From Argopecten irradians (taxonomy: Eukaryota; Mollusca; Bivalvia; Pectinida; Pectinidae), in assembly GCF_041381155.1 (NCBI RefSeq), contig NC_091138.1, forward strand, positions 37,813,604 to 37,877,603: a DNA stretch of 64,000 nucleotides. Direction: 5' to 3'. Each line of letters starts with the position of its first letter. Position 1 is the first letter of the stretch. The notes under the pieces are model-generated. The model saw only the letters and a list, made by a program, of their open reading frames with translations, had not been told where the DNA came from and made no database searches. A program made the position numbers and the translations under genes. This document shows positions 47,442 to 57,740 of the stretch, piece by piece.

Positions 47442-48011
47442 ATGTATGGATATTTAGCGACTTTCGCTTTTACATTTGTTATGGTCGTATGTTCGGAAGC
47501 AGAAGTGCTGGAATATTGTTCGTTCTTTAATAACAGAGCGCCGAAGCCACAACCAACGCTGAGAAACTGTACATGGTTCAAAGAGAATAGTTGCTGCATG
47601 CAAGAGGAGATAGCCGAGACGTTTGGACAGGTAAAAAGTCTTCCCGGAGCATCACCAGCCTGTCAACAATACACTAATTACCTGATGTGCTATATTTGTG
47701 CACCCTACCAGAATTTCTTTTATAAGCAAGAAAACCTGTGGGTATGTGAGGAATTCTGCGATGCTTGGTACGGTGCCTGCGGATCTGCTATTCTGAAAGG
47801 ATCTAGAGTAAATCAACTGTATACCAACGGGAGAGATTTCTGTAAAAGTAGATCGTACAAAGTCAACACAATAGCAGAGAAAAACTGCTTCTTTTTCGAC
47901 AAATCGATGGACACTACAAGCGGACAACGTTCTGGACATGTTTTTTGGGAACATTCCGCCATGTTTGTATCGACAATGATCATGTTTAGTTTGGTGTTAT
48001 ACCCACTGTAG
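47442..48011 (+). CDS. Folate-receptor-like secreted or GPI-anchored protein, copy 1
   Basis: Single uninterrupted frame, 189 aa from ATG 47,442. This start was chosen because the frame then opens with a signal peptide (MYGYLATFAFTFVMVVCSEA) and because copy 2 has the same start. The mature part is rich in Cys: EYCSFFNN, NCTWFKENSCC, YLMCYICAP, LWVCEEFCDAWYGACGSA, DFCKS, NCFFF. The spacing and the C-x3-C-x2-W pattern resemble folate-receptor domains, though it is shorter than vertebrate folate receptors. The hydrophobic C-terminus (FVSTMIMFSLVLYPL) suggests a GPI-attachment signal. Ligand unknown. The promoter lies within about 160 bp that are also conserved at copy 2. AATAAA at 48,265-48,270 is a plausible polyadenylation signal. 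No intron, unlike most neighbours, so a retrocopy origin of the ancestor is possible. Confidence 0.85.
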   Translation: MYGYLATFAFTFVMVVCSEAEVLEYCSFFNNRAPKPQPTLRNCTWFKENSCCMQEEIAETFGQVKSLPGASPACQQYTNYLMCYICAPYQNFFYKQENLWVCEEFCDAWYGACGSAILKGSRVNQLYTNGRDFCKSRSYKVNTIAEKNCFFFDKSMDTTSGQRSGHVFWEHSAMFVSTMIMFSLVLYPL

Positions 48012-48264
48012 CCAGCGTGTGTGTGTTGGTGTGTTTACCATTCCATTTATCGATCCAAAAAAGAAAAGTATAACCGAAAAAAGCACCTGAAATGAACTTG
48101 AAGCATCACGAAACGGCTGAAATACACTACTAAAAATCTTTCGCCCGATATTATGAAATATTTCCAGAAGCAATGTTTCTGTTATAAAAGTACAACTTTG
48201 TGCACGGAAACCTTCATTAGAAAAAAAATCAATATGGTGCCAAACACGCGACTGGCCTTTGATC

Positions 48265-48270
48265 AATAAA
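48265..48270 (+). terminator. Candidate polyadenylation signal AATAAA
   Basis: 254 nt after the stop of the folate-receptor-like gene, in GATCAATAAACAG. Confidence 0.45.
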
Positions 48271-48599
48271 CAGACTTCGAGCCAAAACATTGCTCAATAA
48301 TGTAGGTGTGTGTACATGTAGAAAGGGTTGTGATGTAGGTTTTTATGTTCGTTTTACAACGATTTTCTAATATCAATTTTTAAATTTAATTAATGCCAAA
48401 TGCATATGTATATTCATATAGTTAGCTCTCCCAATTATCATAATTTTTTGTTGTTTTCACAATGCATGTACATATTACATTGGATTATATAAAATCCTGT
48501 TTTTATTTCTCCGTTGATTCTTTATTATCGAATCCCTTAACCCATTTTGTACTAGAATAATATTTCATGTCAGTGTTGCATTAACATTGATTAAGGTAA

Positions 48600-49935
48600 T
48601 TTAAAACATGGATGTGATGTTATCTATTGTTATAGCTTGAGGTATAGTCAGAGCAAAGTCTACTATTATCACCTACTACTGTGGTATAGTTACCTTTTGC
48701 TGTGGAATAGTTTGTGAAAGATTCCACGGAAAAAGGTAACTATTCCACAGTTGAAGATGAATGTAGCGACTGGTGAACATAGCTAAGCATGTAGTCAGAA
48801 ATACATCCTCATTCATTAAATCCTCGGAGAGATGGATTAAAGATCAACCCAGGTATGTCAACGTTATTGTGAAGTATTTGTAAACTTATTTTCATAATAC
48901 CAATATACATACAAATGTATATATATATGTATACAATTTTCATCACTTTCTTTCACAGCCATTGTGTCCATAACCCAGAAAAGAATTCACTTGAACAAAT
49001 CCAGAAGAGAGAAGAATTTTCTGCCCAAATGAAATAACGGATGCTTGCATTGCTTTTTATCAATATTTTGTATATCCAAATCACTTCATATTTCATAAAA
49101 TTGGCATCAATCAAACAAATCTACATCCCAACACCTTTCAAGAAGATAATAATTCCAAAGGAATACTTAAAAAAAAACACTATTTTGCTACATGATATTT
49201 TGTGTATCTATATATATATATATCCAAAATATTGGGGGAATCTTTGGTTGTTTTTTCTTCCCTTTAAGGCCTGTGATGGATGGAAAAGGATTTTTTCCCA
49301 AATCACCTCAAATTTATATCCATAAATCTACAGAGCTAAATATTTATGGTCCTCCATGTTGAGCTGCGAAAACTAAACTGAGTAAATATTTCAGTGTGAG
49401 TACCATATAGTACTCGTACATGGATCTTTCAAAAAAAATCATGCAAATCATGAACCTTGTTCTCCGAGTGAAGTAAATAAAAGAATCACAAATAGGTCTC
49501 AGTAAGGATAGGCAGTAAGGGTTAACCTGGAGCTGTGGAATAGTTGAACAATACCTAGTGTAATAGTGGAGACTGGAGAGTACCAGTGACATTCAGTGCC
49601 ATGTTTTAAGTATGTTTGGTTTGGTTTGTTTAGTTTTACGTCCTATTAACAGCCAGGGTCATGTAAGGACGTGCCAGGTTTGTTGGTGGAGGAAAGCCGG
49701 AGTACCCGGAGAAAAACCACCGGCCAGCGGTCAGTACCTGGCAACTGCCCCACATGGGATTCGAACCCGCATCCCAGAGGTGGAGGGCTTGTGGTAATAT
49801 GTCGGGACATCTTAACCACTCGGCCACCGCGGCCCCATTCAGTGCCATGTTTTAAGTATGAGAAACACCTCAAACTGTGAAATAGTCAAGAGCAATTCAT
49901 TATCTTGACTATTCCATAGTTTTCGGTGTTTCTCC
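48600..49935. repeat. Duplicated non-coding block A, copy 1
   Basis: Begins ACATGGATGTGATGTTATCT and ends near GACTATTCCATAGTTTTCGG. It matches 53,135-54,245 with moderate divergence, apart from a SINE inserted only here. Near the start is an inverted pair around TAGTTACCTTTTGCTGTGG and AAAAAGGTAACTATTCCACAG. TGTGGAATAGTT recurs near both ends. No gene. Confidence 0.8.
49615..49835 (-). mobile_element. tRNA-derived SINE, young copy with 25-bp target duplication
   Basis: On the minus strand: CCGCGGTGGCCGAGTGGTTA (box A) and GGGTTCGAATCCC (box B) form the tRNA-like head. A body with TCTCCGGGTACTCCGGC follows, then the tail CTAAACAAACCAAACCAAA. Direct repeats of about 25 bp flank it (49,590-49,614 and 49,836-49,860, starting CATTCAGTGCC), as expected for LINE-driven target-primed insertion. 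Absent from block A copy 2, so it is younger than that duplication. Confidence 0.93.
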
Positions 49936-49969
49936 TATTCGTATCATAGTGAGCTACATATATTCAAAT

Positions 49970-50284
49970 CATCCTCGATACTGCAGGGGTTTCGATAACT
50001 TACGATTTCTGCACCCCTGGACTATCTCATAGTAGAACTGGAGACTGCAGAACAGTAAAGGTAATTTAGGCCTTTGATTTACATTTGAGAGCCGTCTAAC
50101 GGTACATTGTGGTCGACTGTGGCTTTGAAGTTGGGCGCCGTTCTCTCTGTAGTCTTAAATGATTTTTTCGCAGGCCTGTGATTGGTTCAGATTTTTTCCT
50201 ATGAGCTGCCTTCAGTTTTACTATGAGATAGTCCAGATGTGTAGCGATCGTAAATGATCGGAACCCCCTGAAGTATCGAAGATG
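49970..50284. mobile_element. Palindromic MITE of the 9-bp-TSD family
   Basis: Ends CATCCTCGATACTGCAGGGG and CCTGAAGTATCGAAGATG are inverted over about 60 bp. Flanks TATTCAAAT (49,961-49,969) and TATTCGAAG (50,285-50,293) agree at 7 of 9 positions, consistent with a 9-bp duplication. Confidence 0.85.
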
Positions 50285-50822
50285 TATTCGAAGTGACTTT
50301 ACTCTGTTGGTAGCATTCCCCAATTCAGCAGCTTTGCATAATCTTATCACAAACTTTAAATGTAGCCGGTCAGAAGTAAAGAGTCAATTCTTCTGGTTGA
50401 TATATTTAAAGACAGCTTAACGAATGGCATGGTTAAGTTACCAACAACAGGAACAAGCTGGATATCATAGGCAGTGAGCCGGTGTAGGAGAGATGTTACG
50501 TGCTCTTGACGATGGTAACAACCAGACTGATTTTGGGGACAGTGCTGCTGCCCTATGAAACCTAAAATTGTAGACTGTTGACATTTCCTGTGTAAAACCA
50601 ACAATTATAGACTCGACATTTCCTGGTGACATTTCATGTAAATCTTTCCTGTAAAAACTTATTATAATGGTGCTTGATTACCCGGCAGAGCGATACGACA
50701 TTTCAGTTTGGTACTTATATTCATTTGATAAGTATATATCTTAACATTGCCCAGCACATCATAGTATTACATAAATTCTTGATAGTTATGATTATGGCAT
50801 TTTTTGCTCATTCTGTTTTCAG
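50285..50822. other. Non-coding, nothing recognised
   Basis: Short frames only. TTTTTGCTCATTCTGTTTTCAG at the end is a good splice acceptor for the exon-like segment that follows. Confidence 0.5.
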
Positions 50823-51063
50823 ACACGCATGGCCCAATATTGCACGAGCATTCCAATAATTCTGTAGTCGGTTCAGTATCTGATATTGGTCCCCCAACTC
50901 CTCCAAACCAGCCATCTGCTACTTCAACTGACACGCATTTGTCACACGTTTCATTTTCACCTTCATTACCGATTTCTTCATCATCTCTGGCTCCTCCTGT
51001 ATCCATTTTGCTCGAACAACCTGGGCGATTTCCAAGCTCCATCTATGTCTGGAGCGTCTCCTG
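50823..51063 (+). CDS. Exon-like segment, Ser/Pro-rich, gene not recognised
   Basis: Polypyrimidine tract and AG before 50,823, open frame of 80 codons, donor GTAAAG at 51,064. The translation begins THGPILHEHSNNSVVGSVSD and continues with PPTPPNQPSATSTDTHL and SLPISSSSLAPPVSILLE, which looks like a disordered linker. No other exon of the gene could be placed with confidence. A second, damaged copy lies 1 kb downstream. Could be one exon of a real gene or a fragment carried in with the local duplications. Confidence 0.4.
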
Positions 51064-51821
51064 GTAAAGAACCATCGACAGGTTAGTCGACGGCATCAAA
51101 TCTCCCAATACACAAACATCACCGATACCCCTATGAGAGAAGATACCTTTAGGGATTTCCACACGATCGCGATTCGACCGAATGCATCCTCATTTTCAAC
51201 TCAATCGGAATTCGTGCATCGCTGTGTCCGAACGATTCAAATCTACAATCAATAATGTTCAGAAAGCCAGGCACTTCTGGAGGTAACTGGTGTACATTTG
51301 TAACAGCGATGTCCATATTGCCCAGAAGCTGTTCAAAGTCTGTTACATTAAGTCATGTGGAATACTGCTTTTAATTCTCCGCTAATTTTTACATTAAATT
51401 TTAGCAGACGTATTTCTCAACCCATTTTGCACCAAAGTCAAAGTAGCATTAAGTAATACCATAAAAAAACTTAACCGTTTGTAATAGTCACTTTACATGA
51501 ACTTCTTAAAGCCACAGATGGCCGAGAGTATTGATTTATTGTTATGGAATGCATATCACAATGGCGTATTTATGACAAGACAAGATGTTCACCGAGCAAT
51601 GCAGATCCAAAACATACCAATTATACACTAAACTGTATATTCTTTTGATTATACAAGATAACTTATATTTCTAAGTAATGCAATTTGACCTTAAAACATG
51701 CACATATTGAAATTTGCATGTCGATGTTATTTCAAGACCGGTTTAAAACAAATACAAGAGACCGTACTGTGACTTTTTAGCATTTATTCCAGGATCAGAG
51801 AGGTGAAACTTCTGTTTTCAG

Positions 51822-52050
51822 GCACGCATGACCCAAGTTTTTACGAGCATTCCAATACTTGTATAGTCGGTTCAGTATTTGAATTTGTCCCCCAACTCCT
51901 CTACACCAGCCATCTGCTACTTCAACTGACACGCATTTGCCACCCGTTTCGTTTTCACCTACATTACCGATTTCTTCATCATCTCTGGCTCCTCCTGTAT
52001 CCACTTTGCTCGAACAACCTGGGCGATTTCCCAGCTCCATCTATGTCTTG
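51822..52050 (+). pseudogene. Damaged duplicate of the exon-like segment at 50,823
   Basis: Same acceptor context (CTTCTGTTTTCAG) and clear similarity throughout. One base is missing after GAATTTG (GTCCCCCAACTCC against GGTCCCCCAACTCC), which shifts the frame, and there is no donor at the corresponding end. Confidence 0.55.
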
Positions 52051-52185
52051 TTAATTTGTAACTATAGCTGGTACACCAGGTACACCCCTGTCATCTGTTT
52101 CGTTTCAGACAAATCATAGTGAAATTACTTTTGCAGCATCTTCTCATATTCCTCTTATATCCATATATACTCACAATTTTCTTTA

Positions 52186-52325
52186 GAGGACCCTGGTCCT
52201 TAGCCCTTTTCCAGAAAATTGCAAATGGCGAGATAGGCATTGTTAGAGTCGACCATGAGGGTGAAGTTAATTTGCCGCCACCGAAAAAAACATTTTTGTC
52301 GCTCCGAAACTGGAGAGAGAACTAG
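52186..52325 (+). CDS. Exon-like open segment, unknown
   Basis: AG acceptor (TTTCTTTAG) before 52,186. The frame reads GPWSLALFQKIANGEIGIVR, then VDHEGEVNLPPPKKTFLSL and RNWREN to a TAG. The composition looks protein-like, but no domain is recognised and no partner exon is proven. It might be a last exon of the gene that owns the segments at 50.8 and 51.8 kb. Confidence 0.3.
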
Positions 52326-52479
52326 AGTTAAAGAAGAACACAAATAAAAGATGTTCTTACAACAAATAAAGTGTTAAAACGAAAAACGCACCCCTCAAAA
52401 AAAGACAAATAATAATAATAATATCGCAATGTCTCTACCCTCTCACATTGCCATTCCAAGTAAAACTAGATGGGAACTG

Positions 52480-53110
52480 GCCAAATTCGCTAAATATTTC
52501 GTTGTCTGTGGATTGACAACCACTGACAAAAGACTTAGTGTCCCAGATTGTCCGAAACTTTCGGGTTAGTACACTCAACATTTCCTTATGGTTTACTTTC
52601 CTCTAGGGAACCCTTGAAAATATTATGAATTACGATAATAGTCATTTGATTTGATGTGGTTTACTTACTGGCAAATTGTTTATATCTGGGCAAATTAAAT
52701 TAATCTAAATGTATTCTATAGCATTTCAAAAGTTGTAGGACCAAGGCGCTCAAATGAGTGACATCGTTGATGACATACACTTGAAAGAAATATCTCAAGT
52801 TCAAATTAGTTTCTGACGACTGCAGACATGAGTCTTGTGTCTTTCAAAATAAATCAGTCTTTTTGCAAAGCAAGACGATTGAAGTTGTTTCATCTTCCAG
52901 ATGCGATTCCCGAGGGTTGTTCTTTCCGGCAAACGCAGTGTTCAATAGTTATACTTTCTTTGATGATATGACGAAGGCTTTGGAACCACAGACCGTTTGG
53001 ATGTCGTGTTACTTCTAGGCGGTGCTATTAATAGAATATCGTCATTTGGTGCTAGTCAGGTCATTTTGATCGAACTTTAGCTGTTCTAAAGGTTTTATTA
53101 GATCATCAAG
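52480..53110. repeat. Duplicated non-coding block B, copy 1
   Basis: Shares with 56,925-57,740 the segments TTCGCTAAATATTTCGTT, TGACATGAGTCTTGTGTCTTTC-type sequence and TACTTTCTTTGATGATATGAC, in the same order and at moderate divergence. No gene. Confidence 0.7.
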
Positions 53111-53134
53111 CCCTTTGTATCACAGTATCCATAT

Positions 53135-54245
53135 TTGAAACATGGATGTGATGTCATCTATTTTTAAAGCTTGAGGTATAGTCGGTGCAAAGTCTACTAT
53201 TATCAACTACTACTGTGGAATAGTTACCTTTTGCTGTGGAATAGTTTGTGAACTATTTCACGGGAAAAGGTAAATTTTCCACAGTTGCAGGTAAAAGTAT
53301 TGACTAGTGAACATGTCTTAGCATGTAGTCAGAAATACATCCTCATTTATTAAATCCACGGAAAAATGGAATAAAGATTAACTTGTCAACGTTGTCGTGA
53401 TTTATTTTCATAAAACTGATATATACAATTTTCATCACTTCATTCCGAAAATTTTTTTTATCATTTCTTTCACAGCCACTGTATCCTTAACCCAGAAAAG
53501 AATTAACTTTAACAGATCCAGAAAAAAAGAATATTAAGATTAATTCCATGAGACAAATGCTGAATTTTCTGCGAAAATGAAAAAAAAACCCAGATGTTTG
53601 ACATGATTTTTTCCATATTTCGTATATCTGAATCACTTCATATTCCATAAAAATGGCATCTTCAAAACTTTACATCCCAACACCTTTCATGAAGATATTT
53701 CCGAAGGAAAAACACACTCTTTTGCCACATGATTTCACTATTTTTGTGTGTATATGTGGGAAAAATAGATGTTTTTATTTTATTTTTCTCCCTATATTTT
53801 GATTAGCTCCCTCTAAGGCCTGTGCTGCACTGGGAAAGATTTTTGCCCAAACACTTCATATTTACATTGTATATCCACAAATCATCACTACTGTGTTAAA
53901 TCTGGATACAGAGTTACATATTTATGGTCCTCCATGTTGAACAGTGAAAACTAAACTGAGTAAATGTTTCAGTGTGAGTACCGTATAGTACCGTGCATGG
54001 ATCTTTAAAAAAATCATGCAAATCATGAGCCTTGTTCTCCGAGTGAGATAATGATATGAATCATGAATATTTCTCAAGGTTTAAATATGTAGTTAGGGTT
54101 AACCTGGAGCTGTGGAATAGTTAAACAATACTCAGTGTAATAGTGGAAAGTACCAGGGACATTCTGTGCCATGTTTGAAATACGAGTTACGGGCCTCGAA
54201 CAATTCATTATCTTGACTATTCCATTGTTTGAGGCGTTTCTCCTT
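53135..54245. repeat. Duplicated non-coding block A, copy 2
   Basis: Counterpart of 48,600-49,935, without the SINE. It directly follows block B copy 1 and precedes folate-receptor-like copy 2. Confidence 0.8.
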
Positions 54246-54259
54246 TACAGAATCCTTTG

Positions 54260-54489
54260 TGTCCGAATGTTTTTATTGGAAGTTAATCAAGAGCAACGCC
54301 CAAATTTAAATCAACACAGTCAATCAAAGTGTACCCGTCTTATTCGATTCGTTTGATGTACATTAATGAAAATCTCTGCAGACCTGTGATTGGTTATTCT
54401 TTTCTCCCGAATTCAGTTTTAATATGCGATAGACTATGGGTGGATATAAATCAACGACCGTGAAAGTAATCCCTGGAATATCGAGGATG
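54260..54489. mobile_element. Worn MITE of the 9-bp-TSD family
   Basis: The right end CCCTGGAATATCGAGGATG and the interior GACCTGTGATTGGTT are recognisable; the left end is not clear. It stands where block A copy 1 also has a MITE just downstream. Confidence 0.65.
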
Positions 54490-54494
54490 ATCAG

Positions 54495-54600
54495 TCTCTG
54501 GATAGGCTCTCTTCCGGGCATCGGCTTCAAATTTAGAGCTTTTCACATCGTCAAAAAGACCCAAAGTAATGATTTAGGGGTGGTAAAATAAATATTTTAA
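54495..54600. repeat. Dispersed repeat shared with 40,780-40,872
   Basis: CTCTCTTCCGGGCATCGGCTT and GACCCAAAGTAATGATTTAG-type segments occur in the same order at 40,780-40,872 (CTCTCACCGGGCAC, GACCCAAAGTAACGATTTTG). Non-coding. Confidence 0.65.
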
Positions 54601-54768
54601 AAAACTAGTTGTATCCCGCCAAACACTAAACTCTTCTTCAAAACGCGAATTCTTCCGCTACATTTTACTTGCACAACGATTCGAAATATCGATGTGCCAA
54701 GGCACTGGTTCCGTCTGCTGACGCTGGGAGTTTATTGTATGCTCGATGGTGACTTGACAAACGCCAGG

Positions 54769-55338
54769 ATGTATGGATATTTAGCGACTTTCGCTTTTAC
54801 ATTTGTCATGGTCGCATGTTCGGAAGCAGAAGTGCTGGAATATTGTTCTTTCTTTAATAACAGAGCACCGAAGCCACAACCAACGCTGAAAAACTGTACA
54901 TGGTTCAAAGAGAATAGTTGCTGCATGCAAGAGGAGATAGCCGAGACGTTTGGACAGGTAAAAAGTCTTCCCGGAGCATCCCCAGCCTGTCAACAATACA
55001 CGAATTACCTGATGTGCTATATATGTGCACCTACGCAGAATCTTTTTTATATACAGGAAAACCTGTGGGTATGTGAGGACTTCTGTGATGAATGGTACGT
55101 TGCCTGTGGGACGGCTATTCTGAAAGGCTCTAGAGTAAATCAACTGTATACCAACGGGAGGGATTTCTGTAAAAGTAGATCATACAAAGTCAACACGAGA
55201 GAAGAGAAAAACTGTTTCTTTTTCGACAAATCGAAGGACACTACAAGTGGCCAAGGTTCCGGACATGTTTATTGGGAACATCCCGCCATGTTTGTATCGA
55301 CAATGATCATGTTTAGTTTGGTGTTATACCCACTGTAG
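54769..55338 (+). CDS. Folate-receptor-like secreted or GPI-anchored protein, copy 2
   Basis: 189 aa from ATG 54,769, the same length as copy 1 with 15 substitutions by eye and no indels. In-frame ATGs upstream at 54,694 and 54,739 would add residues in front of the signal peptide (MYGYLATFAFTFVMVACSEA) and are less likely starts. All Cys positions of copy 1 are kept. Changes cluster in the central region (APYQNFFYKQ to APTQNLFYIQ; FCDAWYGACGSA to FCDEWYVACGTA), which includes what would be the ligand-facing part by analogy with folate receptors; that placement is inference. Similarity to copy 1 spans about 160 bp upstream and over 500 bp downstream. Both copies look functional. Confidence 0.85.
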   Translation: MYGYLATFAFTFVMVACSEAEVLEYCSFFNNRAPKPQPTLKNCTWFKENSCCMQEEIAETFGQVKSLPGASPACQQYTNYLMCYICAPTQNLFYIQENLWVCEDFCDEWYVACGTAILKGSRVNQLYTNGRDFCKSRSYKVNTREEKNCFFFDKSKDTTSGQGSGHVYWEHPAMFVSTMIMFSLVLYPL

Positions 55339-56635
55339 CCAACGTGTTCACTGCTCCATTGATTCAAAACAACAACAGTATTAACATAACCAAAATCAAA
55401 CCAGGAGACCCGAAAATGAACCTCGAGCATATCAAAACGGATAAACTGTACTATTTAAAAACTATTTCCAGAAGCAATATTTCTATTACAATTTTGTACA
55501 GTTAGCTCATCAGGAGAAAAATCAATATGGAACCAAGTCTGTGTGCTCAACACACGGCCGATCTGGAATCGATAAACAGAGACTTCGAGCCAAGACATTG
55601 TTCAATGATGTAGCGTGCGTGTGTGTATATATGTAGCCAAGAGTTGTGATATAATTTTTAATGTTGGTTTTACAACGATTTTCTAAAATTGATTTTTAAT
55701 ATTTGATATTATTAAGTTTAATTATTAGTTATTGGTAGTCTATAACTTCTATAACTTACAATAAAGAAGGTGTATAGGCCTATATAAATTCATATTGATA
55801 GTTCACTCCATATCAACCATTCTGTTTTTACAATGCGTGTTAATATTACATTAAATCATATAAAATACTGTTATATTTCTCCGTTAATTATTTATTCAAC
55901 AGTCGTACTCCTCCATTCAGTTTTGTACAATAATAATTTTTCATGTCAGAGTTGTATTAGCTGATTCTATAGTTACAAAAAAGGACACGTAGAACTCTAT
56001 GCGATTGTACATTACTGACTTATAATTATAGTTCCAGGGATCTGTATAACTACAGTCTCAAAAGCCTGTGGTACTGTATCTGAAAGTGGAAATAGTCAGG
56101 AACATTGATTCTAATGTTGCATGTTACATGTATTTCGAATGTTGCATGGATGACAAGCCAAGTTTTTTTTACAGAGTATTGATTGTCCGAAATACACCCT
56201 ATTTATATAGGAAAATGTATAGGGATTGGTATTCTTGAAGCTATGTAACATGTTTAAACACGAAATATTCGTACTTGTAATGTACAGTTGATGTATACAC
56301 ATTTATACATTTGTATATTAAGCATCTAATTAGTCGGAATGGTTCTGACTACCAGATTCTCAATAGTCCAAAGGGTTCTGATTATCTGGGCCCGGTTGTT
56401 CACAAAATGACTCTGTGACTGTCCAATTCACAATTCACATTATACATTTTTTCATGTCTCGTTATTTGCTGCAAAATTTGTGATATCTTCCCTAAAAATG
56501 GCACGTAGGCAAAGAATGAAATCTCACAAAGGTTTATGAATTGTTTACGTTAGTTTTACAAGAGATCATTTTGTTATGATTTGAATATTAATAGCCTACT
56601 CAGCTTTTGAATAACTGGGCGCGATTCTCAACTTT
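55339..56635. other. 3' flank of copy 2, otherwise nothing recognised
   Basis: The first 580 bp are related to the 3' flank of copy 1 (AACGATTTTCTAA, TATTTCTCCGTT). The remainder is AT-rich and non-coding. Confidence 0.5.
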
Positions 56636-56639
56636 ACCA

Positions 56640-56935
56640 GATCAATTGTCCGAAGGGTCTAACTTTACAAGATCAAAAGATCAAGTGTTCGAAGAGTCTA
56701 ACTTTACCAGATCAATTGTCCGAAGGGTTCTAACTTTACCATATCAATAGTCCGAAGGGTCTAACTTTACCAAATCAATAGTCCGAAGGGTCTAACTTTA
56801 CCATATCAATAGTCCGAAGGGTCTAACTTTACCATATCAATAGTCCGAAGGGTCTAACTTTACCAAATCAATAGTCCGAAGGGTCTAACTTTACCATATC
56901 AATAGTCCGAAGGGTCTAACTTTACCAGATTCGCT
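56640..56935. repeat. 31-bp minisatellite (TCTAACTTTACCATATCAAT type)
   Basis: About nine units of TCTAACTTTACCATATCAAT followed by AGTCCGAAGGG. The first units vary (CCAGATCAATTGTCC, and one with an AGATCAAA insertion); the last six are nearly uniform. A worn relative lies at 56,348-56,385. Confidence 0.93.
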
Positions 56936-57740
56936 AGATATTTCGTTACCTGTGCACCTACAACGACTATCAAAATACTATAAGTGAATCAGACTGTCAG
57001 AAACTTTGGGTCTAGTACTAATAACTAAATATTTCCCGAAAATTCAACTTCCTCTAGGAGCTCATTAACATATTAAAACAATAGTCTTTACCATTTAATT
57101 TGACGCGGTTTACTTGTTGGTAATATTTTTTACATATGTGAAGGAACATTACATTGACTATCGGGGAAATAAATGAATGTAAAGGCATACTATGGCCCTT
57201 CAAATGTGGCGATGGACTTGTGGAAAGGTGACAACAGAATTCTAAGTCCATTCTTGCAGGGATAGATGCTCAAATGAATTACGTCGTTAATAACATCGAA
57301 GGAAAAGGAAATCCGAAAAAAATGACCAAAGGTATTCTATGGCCTTTCAAACGTTGTTGGGATACTTCTCGGCATAGCGACAACAGAAATAGCTGTCCAT
57401 TCTTGCAGGGGTAGGTGCTCAAGTGAATTACATTGCTAATAATATCAAAGAAAAACGAAATCAGAAAAAAAGAAGATAAAAAATACAATATCACAAGTTC
57501 AGATTCGTTGCTGATGACTGCAAACATGAGTCTTGTGTCTTTCGAAATAAATCCGGTTTTTTTTCAAAGCCAGATGATTGAAGCTGGTTTCATCTTGCAT
57601 TTGCGATTTCCAATGGATTTCTTTAGGGAAACGGAGTGTTCAACAATGATACTTTCTTTGGTGATATGACGGCTGTCATTGGGATAATAAACCAAACGGA
57701 TGACTTCTTATTTCAAGGCGGTACGCGTTTCTTTGCTGTC
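56925..57740. repeat. Duplicated non-coding block B, copy 2, with an internal tandem duplication
   Basis: Counterpart of 52,480-53,110. Inside it, a segment of about 150 bp is doubled (about 57,178-57,332 and 57,333-57,480): TCCATTCTTGCAGGG, GTGCTCAA or ATGCTCAA and GTGAATTAC or ATGAATTAC recur. No gene. Confidence 0.7.

Noticed and set aside
47249-47599. 116-codon minus-strand frame
   Set aside because: Antisense shadow of the folate-receptor-like gene; the same shadow appears at copy 2.
49770-49835. tRNA gene suggested by box A and box B on the minus strand
   Set aside because: The boxes belong to the head of a SINE with tail and target duplications; no complete cloverleaf is apparent.
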